Source: an uncultured Lachnospiraceae bacterium
GTDB taxonomy: Bacteria; Bacillota; Clostridia; Lachnospirales; Lachnospiraceae
Assembly (NCBI GenBank): GCA_902782715.1
Contig: CACZOG010000260.1
Location: 1 to 19,109, forward strand
Direction of reading: 5' to 3'
DNA length: 19,109 nucleotides
The notes beneath the pieces are model-generated. The model was given only the letters and a program-made list of their open reading frames with translations, made no database searches and had not been told where the DNA came from. Below are positions 7,502 through 14,455 of the stretch, piece by piece. Each line of letters begins with the position of its first letter. Within the stretch, counting starts at the first letter, position 1. A program made the position numbers and the translations under genes.

Positions 7502-9391
7502 TTAATATGCTTCATACTGGGTTTCTTCCCAATATACACTATGCCCGTCATCATCAATGCGTTTTGTTTCATTACCGTATTGATCGTATTCATATGTAGT
7601 TAAATAATGTGCACCGGATTCATAGTCAAACGTTTCGACTTTAGTACAATCATTTCGATCATTATATTCATAGATATCCTTTCTTACGATCGTATTATCA
7701 GGAGCATAAACCGTAAATTCTGTATTATTTCCTCTGGCATCATACTTTCTTACAGCATACCGCGTCACATTTCCTTTGCCGTCATATACCGTTTCTTTGG
7801 TATTTCTTCCTTTGGCATCATATTCATAAACTGTGCAATTGTCCAGTTTTCCCTCTAGATATACGGAATTCTTTATATGGTTACCGTTTTCGTCATATTC
7901 GTCTATAAACTTATTGTATTCCTTTCCGTTTTCATCATAATCAATAAAAGTAGTTGATTTAGTGTCACCGGATATATAAGGAGTTTTATTGTAATACTCA
8001 AAATAAGAAGCGTTTATAAGCTTTCCGTCATATCTGTACTGTTCAGCACTTAATGATTTGTAATTGGAATCATACTTATAATATGTAGTACTCCACAAAG
8101 AATTGTCACTTTCATATACGTAGTACTTCTCAGTAATAGGGCCTGTGATAGTAGCACCGTTCGGATCAATATATGTGGCAATTATATTTTCATACATATA
8201 AGTCTGAGTAACAGTCTGCCATTCATCCGAATAAAAATAAACAGCCTGATAACGCTCATCCGCACTGGTTACGGTTCTGGAATAAGTCTGCCAGTTCTGC
8301 TCTCCGCTATAATCATCAAAACTCGTATATACGCTTTTGATTTCCGTTCCTTCGGCATTTTCAACTTCTTCTTCATATACTTCGTACGCTCTGAAATTGC
8401 CTTCAGAATCATATCTTTTCTGAATTGTCGGAAACGTATCATTTCCATCCTTATAGTAATATTCGGAATAACCTCCGCTGCTGTAGGTCTTTTTAACCGG
8501 TCTGAAATGTGTCGCCGGCTTACGACTTCCTATATCCGTAGGTGTATATGTACCTCTGTTGATTCCGTAATCGGCACATATGTTTCCAAATTCTTCGGAC
8601 ATTACGAACTGTGCAAAAACTTCATCTCTGGAAAATCCGGCATCAAGAGCATTCATCCAGTTTTCAAGCCCGCCCGCATCATACTGTCTTCCCATTAAAG
8701 CCAGATAAAGGTTCTTAACATATGCTTCGTCACTAAGATTAAGAGCAACATATTCATTGCTGAAAATAAACTCATGCGCAATCTCGGCACCTGTATGCTG
8801 ACCGGTTAAAAGAGAAGAAACCCAGTTTATTTGTCCGTTCTGATCGCCGATTCTGCTTAAACAAATATCATATAATCTTGCAACAAATAAATTTACTTTA
8901 TTAAGCTGAATACGGTCATAATTCGAATCGAAATATCCTGCTGTAATTCCGCAATTATAACAGAGTTCAAAAAATTCGTAGGAATTGGCCACACCGCCGA
9001 ATACCTGTTCTCTGGTATAACCCTGTGCAATTAATCCCATCCAATGTTCCATTCCTTCCGGTTCCGGATCGCGGCCCAAAAAGATATGATACATATCTGT
9101 TACAAACTCTTCATCCGTTTTGTTTTTTGATGAGTATTCGTCACCGAAAACAAAGCAGTATTCCACATCGGATCCGCATCTGATATGATTGGATATGTCG
9201 TTCCTCCAGTTCTCAAGACCTGCAGGATCCGGTTCACGTCCAAAAGCAACGTCATAACAACGGTAAATAAATCCGTCAATTCCCTCATGCGCCTCAACTT
9301 TCAGCGCCGGAAAATTGATAACCGACAACAACATAATGAGTGATAAAATAATGCTCATTATACCAAGATGCTTTTTCTTTTTTTGATACAT
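7502..9391 (-). CDS. Secreted DUF4214 protein with C-terminal YD-like repeats
   Basis: Predicted exported 629-residue protein of unknown activity. A signal peptide (KKKK-rich start, hydrophobic core to about residue 27, cleavage near VEA/HEG at 32-35) precedes four related units at about 40-90, 94-145, 168-215 and 222-272. Each has the DUF4214 pattern of aromatic/Tyr, then GRxxDxxGLxxW, then a conserved S-x-E-F/Y end. Together they form two DUF4214 pairs (PF13946). From about 300 to the end the protein is Tyr/Asp/Gly-rich with many RHS/YD-like strand repeats such as YEYDAKGRNT and YEYDQYGNET. There is no LPxTG or membrane anchor at the C-terminus. The ATG at 9391 is chosen because AAGGAGGGG (9396-9404) sits 6 nt before its end; an upstream in-frame ATG at 9415 would bury that site inside the gene. 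It is last in the minus block. A glycan-binding surface role is inferred only. Confidence 0.85.
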   Translation of the reverse strand: MYQKKKKHLGIMSIILSLIMLLSVINFPALKVEAHEGIDGFIYRCYDVAFGREPDPAGLENWRNDISNHIRCGSDVEYCFVFGDEYSSKNKTDEEFVTDMYHIFLGRDPEPEGMEHWMGLIAQGYTREQVFGGVANSYEFFELCYNCGITAGYFDSNYDRIQLNKVNLFVARLYDICLSRIGDQNGQINWVSSLLTGQHTGAEIAHEFIFSNEYVALNLSDEAYVKNLYLALMGRQYDAGGLENWMNALDAGFSRDEVFAQFVMSEEFGNICADYGINRGTYTPTDIGSRKPATHFRPVKKTYSSGGYSEYYYKDGNDTFPTIQKRYDSEGNFRAYEVYEEEVENAEGTEIKSVYTSFDDYSGEQNWQTYSRTVTSADERYQAVYFYSDEWQTVTQTYMYENIIATYIDPNGATITGPITEKYYVYESDNSLWSTTYYKYDSNYKSLSAEQYRYDGKLINASYFEYYNKTPYISGDTKSTTFIDYDENGKEYNKFIDEYDENGNHIKNSVYLEGKLDNCTVYEYDAKGRNTKETVYDGKGNVTRYAVRKYDARGNNTEFTVYAPDNTIVRKDIYEYNDRNDCTKVETFDYESGAHYLTTYEYDQYGNETKRIDDDGHSVYWEETQYEAY

Positions 9392-9395
9392 TTGT

Positions 9396-9404
9396 CCCCT
9401 CCTT
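9396..9404 (-). promoter_or_regulatory. Strong ribosome site that fixes the DUF4214 start
   Basis: AAGGAGGGG on the minus strand, with GGAGG at 9398-9402, is 6 nt from the ATG at 9391. It makes 9391 the start and rules out the in-frame ATG at 9415. Confidence 0.85.
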
Positions 9405-9465
9405 TTACGTATCATTACAGATTACTGCTGCTCCATATATATCATGTCTGTATAAAGACCTGATT

Positions 9466-11472
9466 TTATTTTTTTATTATTTCTATCCTTTCTATTCTCA
9501 CTATTGTTCCTTCGTCACAGACAACACGATATTCCAGCGTATGTCCTTCATCCAGCTGAATTCCGCTTATGGTAACGTTTTCTTTGTCTTCTTCCAGCTT
9601 TACATTTCCCAAAGGAATTGTTCCCTTGTCAATGGCTATATCAAAATACGAATTGTTTTCTCCTTCCTTTTCGTCAAGGATTTGATAATACAGCACGAAA
9701 TCATAGTTTCCGCTCTTTGTGGAACAGTTCGGGCCCCACATAACATATCCGCCTTCACCGTTTGAAACAAAATCGTTGTCTTCGAATTCACCTTCTGCAA
9801 CATGCATTCCGATCGAACCCGGATAGTCAACACTTATAATGCCTGTCAAACCTGAAGCCATATCAATGGGATTGTAATCACATTTATAGACATCCACCAT
9901 ATTCAGTTCACTGATTAAGGTGTACTGATTAATTACATTTTCAGGTACATAATCCGCACCCTTTTGAACAATAAGAAGTGTTCCTCCCGAATAATCACTG
10001 TTGTCTTCATAATAACGGTAATCTCCCCAGTGATAATATCCGCCCGATGTCTTTATAACTTTGTATACATGATTCATGTCATATACTCTTAACGCTCTTC
10101 CGAGAGTAACCAGATCGTCTCCCCAGACATATACCAGGTCCCCGTCTTCAGAATCGGCAATTGTCTTAATATCCTGCATCTGCCACGAATCGTTAGTTGT
10201 TTTGATATAGTTCCTGTTTGATATGAAATCATTTCCAAACAAAGCCACAAGAAGTCCCGCTATAACTGCCAGTGAAAAAAGTTTTGTTCTGTCCAGACTG
10301 TTTAAAAAAACTGCCATCACGATAATTATTATCATAAAAGTCGTAACAAGATATCTTTCTTCAAACAGTTCCGATCCGTATCCCGCGTTAAAGAAGCTGT
10401 ACATCAGAAAATTAACAGCAACAACATTTACACAAAAAAGCAGTACACCGTCTTTTTTTAATACATCCTGCTTCATTGTTTTTACTGCAAATCCGATACT
10501 TATTAATGCTATCATGAAAATGATGATGGGAAAAACGTAGAACACGCCTTCTTTAGACATTATCTCTACTTCAGAGTTTGAAACCGGCAATACTCCGAAC
10601 AGCTTCATGAATCCCTGAAAAACCGCAACCGTATTCGTCCATATTTTTTCAATTGATGTCCACGTTCTGGAATCATCATACGATTTAATATGAAAAGCAA
10701 ACTTTGCCAGAAGTTTTCCAAACACAACGCAGAAACTGCAAAAAACACCATAAAGGGTTTCTTTTTTTACCAGACGTTTGATGTTGTTTTCTATAAAAAC
10801 CAATTCAAATTCATAAATAAGATACGGCAGGAGAATAACAGCAATTATAAAAACTCCGCTTGAAATTCCGGCAAGCACGCATAACAAAAGAGCTGCATAT
10901 CCCGAAAAACTGTATTTGTTTTTCTTTTTTATATAAATCAGTTCCTTAACTATAAGCAAAGCAATCAAAACTCTGACGCTGTAAAATGCCGGTCCCGAAA
11001 GCACAACATTAAAATAGCCCAGTTCGTTAACAACATTAAAACCGTTTGTTAAAAACGGACAGATAATCAGGTTATATGCCGCCAGCCTGTATGCCCTGTC
11101 AATATCCAGCAAAACAAGTATTCTTCGCATTGCAAATATAATTAAGACTACCACAATCATATTTGCTATTCCGTACGAAAACAAAAGTTTACCGGTAATC
11201 GCATAGATAATCGTTGCAATAACGAGTGAACTGTCAAGGAATATATTCGTCTGGTCAACCCATTGGATACTGGAAAAAGATTTCTCTTTCCAAATCAGAG
11301 CAGCTTTAAGATATGACCAGGAAGAATCAAATCCCATATGATTTCCCAGACATCTCAGATTAAAATACAGAATAACCAAAAACTGAATTGCAAACAGTAC
11401 TGCAAAGGAGATTTCTATCCAGTTAACCTTTCTGTTTTTTTGATTATCCGGTTTTTCACAACTTTTAGTCAT
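9466..11472 (-). CDS. Polytopic GT-C-like glycosyltransferase with C-terminal beta-rich region
   Basis: A 668-residue membrane protein that I place in the GT-C fold by architecture, not by a named family. One N-terminal helix (about 20-38) is followed by an outer loop with Asp49 in MGFDSSWSYL, the position of the catalytic acid in GT-C enzymes. About ten more helices run to residue 412, with an EERY motif (371-374) before a late helix. Residues from about 420 form a large soluble, presumably extracytoplasmic part. It has a Rossmann-like stretch near 435-530, then a beta-rich segment near 545-668 with Gly/Trp turns, like an attached carbohydrate-binding module. It should use a polyprenyl-phosphate sugar donor. 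The gene follows UbiA and HAD genes that may make that donor; the HAD stop codon TAG (11482-11484) is part of its AGGAG ribosome site. ATG 11472 is well supported. Donor and acceptor are unknown. Confidence 0.7.
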   Translation of the reverse strand: MTKSCEKPDNQKNRKVNWIEISFAVLFAIQFLVILYFNLRCLGNHMGFDSSWSYLKAALIWKEKSFSSIQWVDQTNIFLDSSLVIATIIYAITGKLLFSYGIANMIVVVLIIFAMRRILVLLDIDRAYRLAAYNLIICPFLTNGFNVVNELGYFNVVLSGPAFYSVRVLIALLIVKELIYIKKKNKYSFSGYAALLLCVLAGISSGVFIIAVILLPYLIYEFELVFIENNIKRLVKKETLYGVFCSFCVVFGKLLAKFAFHIKSYDDSRTWTSIEKIWTNTVAVFQGFMKLFGVLPVSNSEVEIMSKEGVFYVFPIIIFMIALISIGFAVKTMKQDVLKKDGVLLFCVNVVAVNFLMYSFFNAGYGSELFEERYLVTTFMIIIIVMAVFLNSLDRTKLFSLAVIAGLLVALFGNDFISNRNYIKTTNDSWQMQDIKTIADSEDGDLVYVWGDDLVTLGRALRVYDMNHVYKVIKTSGGYYHWGDYRYYEDNSDYSGGTLLIVQKGADYVPENVINQYTLISELNMVDVYKCDYNPIDMASGLTGIISVDYPGSIGMHVAEGEFEDNDFVSNGEGGYVMWGPNCSTKSGNYDFVLYYQILDEKEGENNSYFDIAIDKGTIPLGNVKLEEDKENVTISGIQLDEGHTLEYRVVCDEGTIVRIERIEIIKK

Positions 11473-11481
11473 TCCATACTC

Positions 11482-12045
11482 CTATTCCCATTTCCAGGGA
11501 TTAATACTATCACCCTTTACAATAAAAGCATTTTGAGCTATTTCCGCCATATTTCTATCCGACAAAGAATCCGAATAAAAGCCGTTTACATTCTCATCCG
11601 GATACTCCAATCTGAATCTTTTAACCTTCTCTTCCCCATAGCAATTCGGACTTCTGAAACTGCCGGATTTAATATCAACATCTGTTGCTATAAGTCTTTT
11701 TATTCCAACTCTTTTGCATATTTCTTCGAGTAAAAACAAAGGAGATGCAGATATAACAAGATCGTCCTCTTTCTGCTGTTTTACATACCATTCTTTTATT
11801 TTATTCTGATTTTTATCCCAAAAAATGCATACACTTTTTTCGGCATCCGGTAACATCTTCAGAAAACTGAAAAATGCCTCTTTAAATTTGACCTTTTCCA
11901 CTATTTTCAGCTTATATAAAAATGCCATCCAAAACTGATAAGGAAGCAGCAGTACAATCCCGGGACAGTGTTTTAAACAGAACAGCCAGAAATCTATGCT
12001 GCTGTCGCCACGATATATTGTATTGTCAAAGTCATATACATTCAC
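11482..12045 (-). CDS. HAD-superfamily phosphatase (HAD-IB like)
   Basis: Predicted 187-residue cytosolic phosphatase. Counting from the GTG start, the four HAD motifs are visible: DFDNT with Asp5 and Asp7 (nucleophile and acid/base), Ser99 in VISASP, Lys140 in GEEKVKRF, and Asp159/Asp163 in YSDSLSDRN. A helical cap lies between motifs I and II. GTG at 12045 is preferred: it has AGGAG 8 nt upstream and puts motif I at the very N-terminus, as is normal. An ATG at 12087 would add 14 residues inside the UbiA gene and has no such site. HAD and UbiA domains are found fused in many bacteria. Here they are adjacent, so this enzyme probably removes the 5-phosphate from the phosphoribosyl-polyprenol made by the UbiA enzyme (inference). 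Confidence 0.83.
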   Translation of the reverse strand: MNVYDFDNTIYRGDSSIDFWLFCLKHCPGIVLLLPYQFWMAFLYKLKIVEKVKFKEAFFSFLKMLPDAEKSVCIFWDKNQNKIKEWYVKQQKEDDLVISASPLFLLEEICKRVGIKRLIATDVDIKSGSFRSPNCYGEEKVKRFRLEYPDENVNGFYSDSLSDRNMAEIAQNAFIVKGDSINPWKWE

Positions 12046-12053
12046 GCTCTGTT

Positions 12054-12059
12054 CTCCTA
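12054..12059 (-). promoter_or_regulatory. Ribosome site of the HAD gene fused to the UbiA stop codon
   Basis: TAGGAG on the minus strand: TAG (12057-12059) ends the UbiA gene and AGGAG is the ribosome site for the GTG at 12045. This decides the GTG start and implies translational coupling. Confidence 0.75.
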
Positions 12060-12896
12060 GATAATATATACAAGCAGGAATACGCACAACGCATACAATA
12101 ATACCAATCCAATCAAGACTTTATCCCTGAAGATTACTTCAACGGGATCACCATCCGAATTACCTTCAACATCCAGACTGTATTTCATAAGCAGAATCAC
12201 AAAAGCGGGAACTGTCCAAATCATTCTCGGGTTAGGCATTTCAATTGACCACAGCGCATAAAAAACATTTACCAGCGCTATGCAGACATACATGTTTTTA
12301 TCAAGAAAAGCCTCATTATAATATTTCAAAACTTCACGGGTATCCGTTTGGGTTTTCAGTTCATTTCTTCTTTTTCCAAGTCCCATATACAAGCTGCCCG
12401 TAACTATTACCAGATACAGCCACTTGGAAATAGGAACACCTGTTACCGCTCCGCCATAGAAAACTCTGATGACAAAGCCCGATGCAAGCAAAACAACATC
12501 GATAATGGGCTTATTCTTAAGTCCCATGCTGTAAAAGATATTTATAAGCAAATAAACAATCAGGCAGACAAGCGCCATATAATTGTGTATGAAGAACGAG
12601 CAAAGAAGCGTTAATGCAAGCAACACGACAGCTATGACTACAGCCGTTGTGATACTTATTGCACCGCTTGCCAGTGGTCTGTTTTTCTTTGTTTCATGCT
12701 TTCTGTCTTTTTCAATGTCTTTAATATCGTTAATTATATATACGACTGATGAGAGAGTCGAAAATGCGATAAATCCAAGGATTGCATTTATGATTCTTTC
12801 TTTTTCAAAAAAAACTCCTCCAAAAAACATCGGAAGAAATACCAGGCAATTCTTTACATAATGTTTTACCCTTATCAGTTTAAAAAAGTTTTTCAT
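12057..12896 (-). CDS. UbiA-family polyprenyl-phosphate phosphoribosyltransferase
   Basis: Predicted membrane enzyme joining phosphoribose from PRPP to polyprenyl phosphate, the first step to lipid-linked ribo- or arabinofuranose donors (type enzyme: mycobacterial Rv3806c, UbiA). The 279-residue protein has about nine helices. Near residues 56-64 is the Asp-rich motif NDIKDIEKD, followed by RKHETKKNRPLASG, a pattern typical of the phosphoribosyl branch rather than of quinone prenyltransferases. A second conserved region is YSMGLKNKPIIDV near 122-134, and GKRRNEL at 174-180 matches the equivalent GKR element. The N-terminal RVKHYVKN also fits. The ATG at 12896 is preferred over an in-frame TTG at 12908, which would abut the AAGGG ribosome site with no spacer. 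The gene sits between a phosphoglycosyl transferase and a HAD phosphatase. A different polyprenyl acceptor length is possible. Confidence 0.85.
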   Translation of the reverse strand: MKNFFKLIRVKHYVKNCLVFLPMFFGGVFFEKERIINAILGFIAFSTLSSVVYIINDIKDIEKDRKHETKKNRPLASGAISITTAVVIAVVLLALTLLCSFFIHNYMALVCLIVYLLINIFYSMGLKNKPIIDVVLLASGFVIRVFYGGAVTGVPISKWLYLVIVTGSLYMGLGKRRNELKTQTDTREVLKYYNEAFLDKNMYVCIALVNVFYALWSIEMPNPRMIWTVPAFVILLMKYSLDVEGNSDGDPVEVIFRDKVLIGLVLLYALCVFLLVYII

Positions 12897-12911
12897 ACAA
12901 ACACTCAACCC

Positions 12912-13529
12912 TTAATTGTTATTGTTCTTCCCCTGAATGGAACCCGTTCCGCCTTCAACAACACCTTCATGCTTAAAAACGGCACCTATTGTTCCGAAGA
13001 AACATTTAAGGTCAAAACCGAGGGACATTTTTTCCACATATTCTCCATCGAATTTTGCCTTGACCGGAATCTCAAGTTCATCGCGTCCGTTTATCTGCGC
13101 CCATCCCGTGAGTCCGGGAAGTACATCATTTGCGCCGTATTTATCTCTCTCTTCAATTAAGTCATACTGATTCCAAAGTGCGGGTCTCGGACCGATAATG
13201 CTCATCTGTCCGGCTAAAATGTTAAAAAGCTGGGGCAGTTCATCCAGACTGAATTTGCGGATAAACTTTCCACTCTTTAAAATATACTGTTCGGGATTCT
13301 TAAGAAGATGTGTCGGAGTATCGTGAGGCGTATCCATCTTCATGCTTCTGAATTTAATGAGCATAAAATGTTTCTTGTGAATACCCACTCTCTTTTGCCT
13401 GAAAAATGCGGGTCCGGGATCTTCAATCTTAATGATTATCGCAATAATAAGCATCGGAATCCCAAGAAGAATGATTCCGTTGAGAGAAAGGATTATATCG
13501 ATTATTCTTTTAATAACATTTTTATACAT
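12912..13529 (-). CDS. Phosphoglycosyl transferase (bacterial sugar transferase, PF02397)
   Basis: Initiates a lipid-linked glycan by moving a sugar-1-phosphate from a nucleotide sugar to undecaprenyl phosphate at the inner membrane face. The 205-residue protein is the small catalytic form (PglC/WbaP C-terminal core). It has a single re-entrant N-terminal helix with the kink proline at Pro25, then the DPGPAFFRQKRVG stretch (37-49) and KFRSM (59-63). The catalytic Asp96-Glu97 dyad lies in RKFSLDELPQLFN, with GPRP at 113-116 and LPGLTGWAQINGRD at 137-150. All core elements are intact. The sugar is not predictable; galactose, glucose, N-acetylhexosamine or a diNAc-bacillosamine type are all possible. 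It starts a new transcription unit just after pflA. ATG 13529 has GGGA with a short spacer. The tail ends in four Asn (AAC/AAT repeats), and its TAA overlaps the next gene's ribosome site. Confidence 0.92.
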   Translation of the reverse strand: MYKNVIKRIIDIILSLNGIILLGIPMLIIAIIIKIEDPGPAFFRQKRVGIHKKHFMLIKFRSMKMDTPHDTPTHLLKNPEQYILKSGKFIRKFSLDELPQLFNILAGQMSIIGPRPALWNQYDLIEERDKYGANDVLPGLTGWAQINGRDELEIPVKAKFDGEYVEKMSLGFDLKCFFGTIGAVFKHEGVVEGGTGSIQGKNNNN

Positions 13530-13568
13530 TATTTTTCCCGATTAACAGATTTTAACCCACAACATTTT

Positions 13569-13597
13569 ATTATACGTGAACAAAAACCCATTGACAA
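13569..13597 (-). promoter_or_regulatory. Near-consensus sigma-A promoter for the minus glycan block
   Basis: On the minus strand TTGTCA (13592-13597, 5/6) is followed by a 17-bp spacer and a perfect TATAAT (13569-13574). It lies in the 80-base gap between the pflA stop (13610) and the phosphoglycosyl transferase start (13529), giving a leader of about 30 bases. It is the best promoter match in the window. Confidence 0.82.
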
Positions 13598-13609
13598 GAT
13601 ATGCTTTCT

Positions 13610-14413
13610 TTAACGCATATTGTCCAGAATGATTGATTTTCTCGTACTTACATAGGCTGTATCTGCCGCCTTTATTCCCTCAAGTCTGTAAGGAATTCCG
13701 AGTGCTTCGTACTTCTTCGCTCCCATGGTGTGATACGGCAGTACATCAAGTGCTTCCACTGTTTTAAGTTCTGATAAGAATCTTCCGTAACGAACCAGTT
13801 CATCATCCGAATCCGTAACTCCCGGAACACAGACGAATCGAACCCACATCCTCTTTCCTTTGTCGGAAAGATATTTGGCGAATGCGAGAATACCGTCGTT
13901 AAAATGGCCTGTCAGTTCTTTATGTCTTTCTCTGTCAACCTGTTTAATGTCAAGCATTACAAGATCTGTAACTTCGAATAATCTGTCTATTCGGGCAATC
14001 TTGTCCTCTGTGTTAATACGCTTTAAATCATTCCCGGAAGCATTTCCAAGGTCACTGCTTTCATCAGATGAAAACGGAAACATAATCCCCGAAGTATCAA
14101 GACAGGTATGCACTCCCTCATTATGAAATCTTGTAAAAAGAGCCGTTAGGAATTCAAGCTGCAGCATCGGCTCGCCGCCTGATGCAGTGATGCCTCCTTT
14201 TTGATAAAAAGCGCGGTTGCGATTGAACTTTTCAAACAGTTCATCCACGCTCATTTCTGTCCCGCCATTTACATCCCATGTGTCGGGATTGTGGCAGTAC
14301 GCGCATCGCATCGGACAGCCCTGAAAGAAAACAACAAAACGCACACCCGGACCGTCCACGGCGCCGAATGTTTCAATTGAGTGTATTCTTCCTTTTATCT
14401 GTTCCTGGGACAT
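13610..14413 (-). CDS. pflA: Pyruvate formate-lyase activating enzyme
   Basis: Radical SAM enzyme that abstracts a hydrogen from the glycyl residue of pyruvate formate-lyase, switching it on under anaerobic conditions. The CxxxCxxC iron-sulfur motif is Cys33, Cys37 and Cys40 in FQGCPMRCAYCHNP, and the glycine-rich SAM motif GGEP lies at 79-82. ASGGEPMLQ, DTSGI and LVMLDIKQVD are all family-typical. At 267 residues it is about 20 longer than the E. coli enzyme; the extra length is a Ser/Asp/Asn-rich stretch at about 113-137 between DTSGI and the RLFEVTD helix. ATG 14413 has AGGA 7 nt upstream. Its substrate gene, pflB, is at the right edge, but two membrane-protein genes separate them. It has only a 42-base gap behind it, with no promoter I can identify, so it may depend on read-through from pflB. 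Confidence 0.93.
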   Translation of the reverse strand: MSQEQIKGRIHSIETFGAVDGPGVRFVVFFQGCPMRCAYCHNPDTWDVNGGTEMSVDELFEKFNRNRAFYQKGGITASGGEPMLQLEFLTALFTRFHNEGVHTCLDTSGIMFPFSSDESSDLGNASGNDLKRINTEDKIARIDRLFEVTDLVMLDIKQVDRERHKELTGHFNDGILAFAKYLSDKGKRMWVRFVCVPGVTDSDDELVRYGRFLSELKTVEALDVLPYHTMGAKKYEALGIPYRLEGIKAADTAYVSTRKSIILDNMR

Positions 14414-14440
14414 TATTATTTCCTGAATCTATAATATCTT

Positions 14441-14453
14441 GGTGCCGGGCACC
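14441..14453. repeat. Perfect 13-base palindrome GGTGCC-G-GGCACC
   Basis: Six-base arms around one central base, 2 bases after the stop codon of the 14456 gene and before pflA. On the plus strand it is followed by TTTTAT; on the minus strand, the direction of local transcription, no T-tract follows, so it is not a standard intrinsic terminator for these genes. Palindromes of the type GGTGCCnGGCACC recur in many bacterial genomes as REP-like extragenic elements (from memory). Only one copy is in this window. Confidence 0.6.
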
Positions 14454-14455
14454 TT

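Noticed and set aside
9392..9415. Start of the DUF4214 protein at the ATG at 9415.
   Set aside because: This would place AAGGAGGGG inside the coding region and add a charged stretch before the signal peptide. The ATG at 9391 fits the ribosome site.
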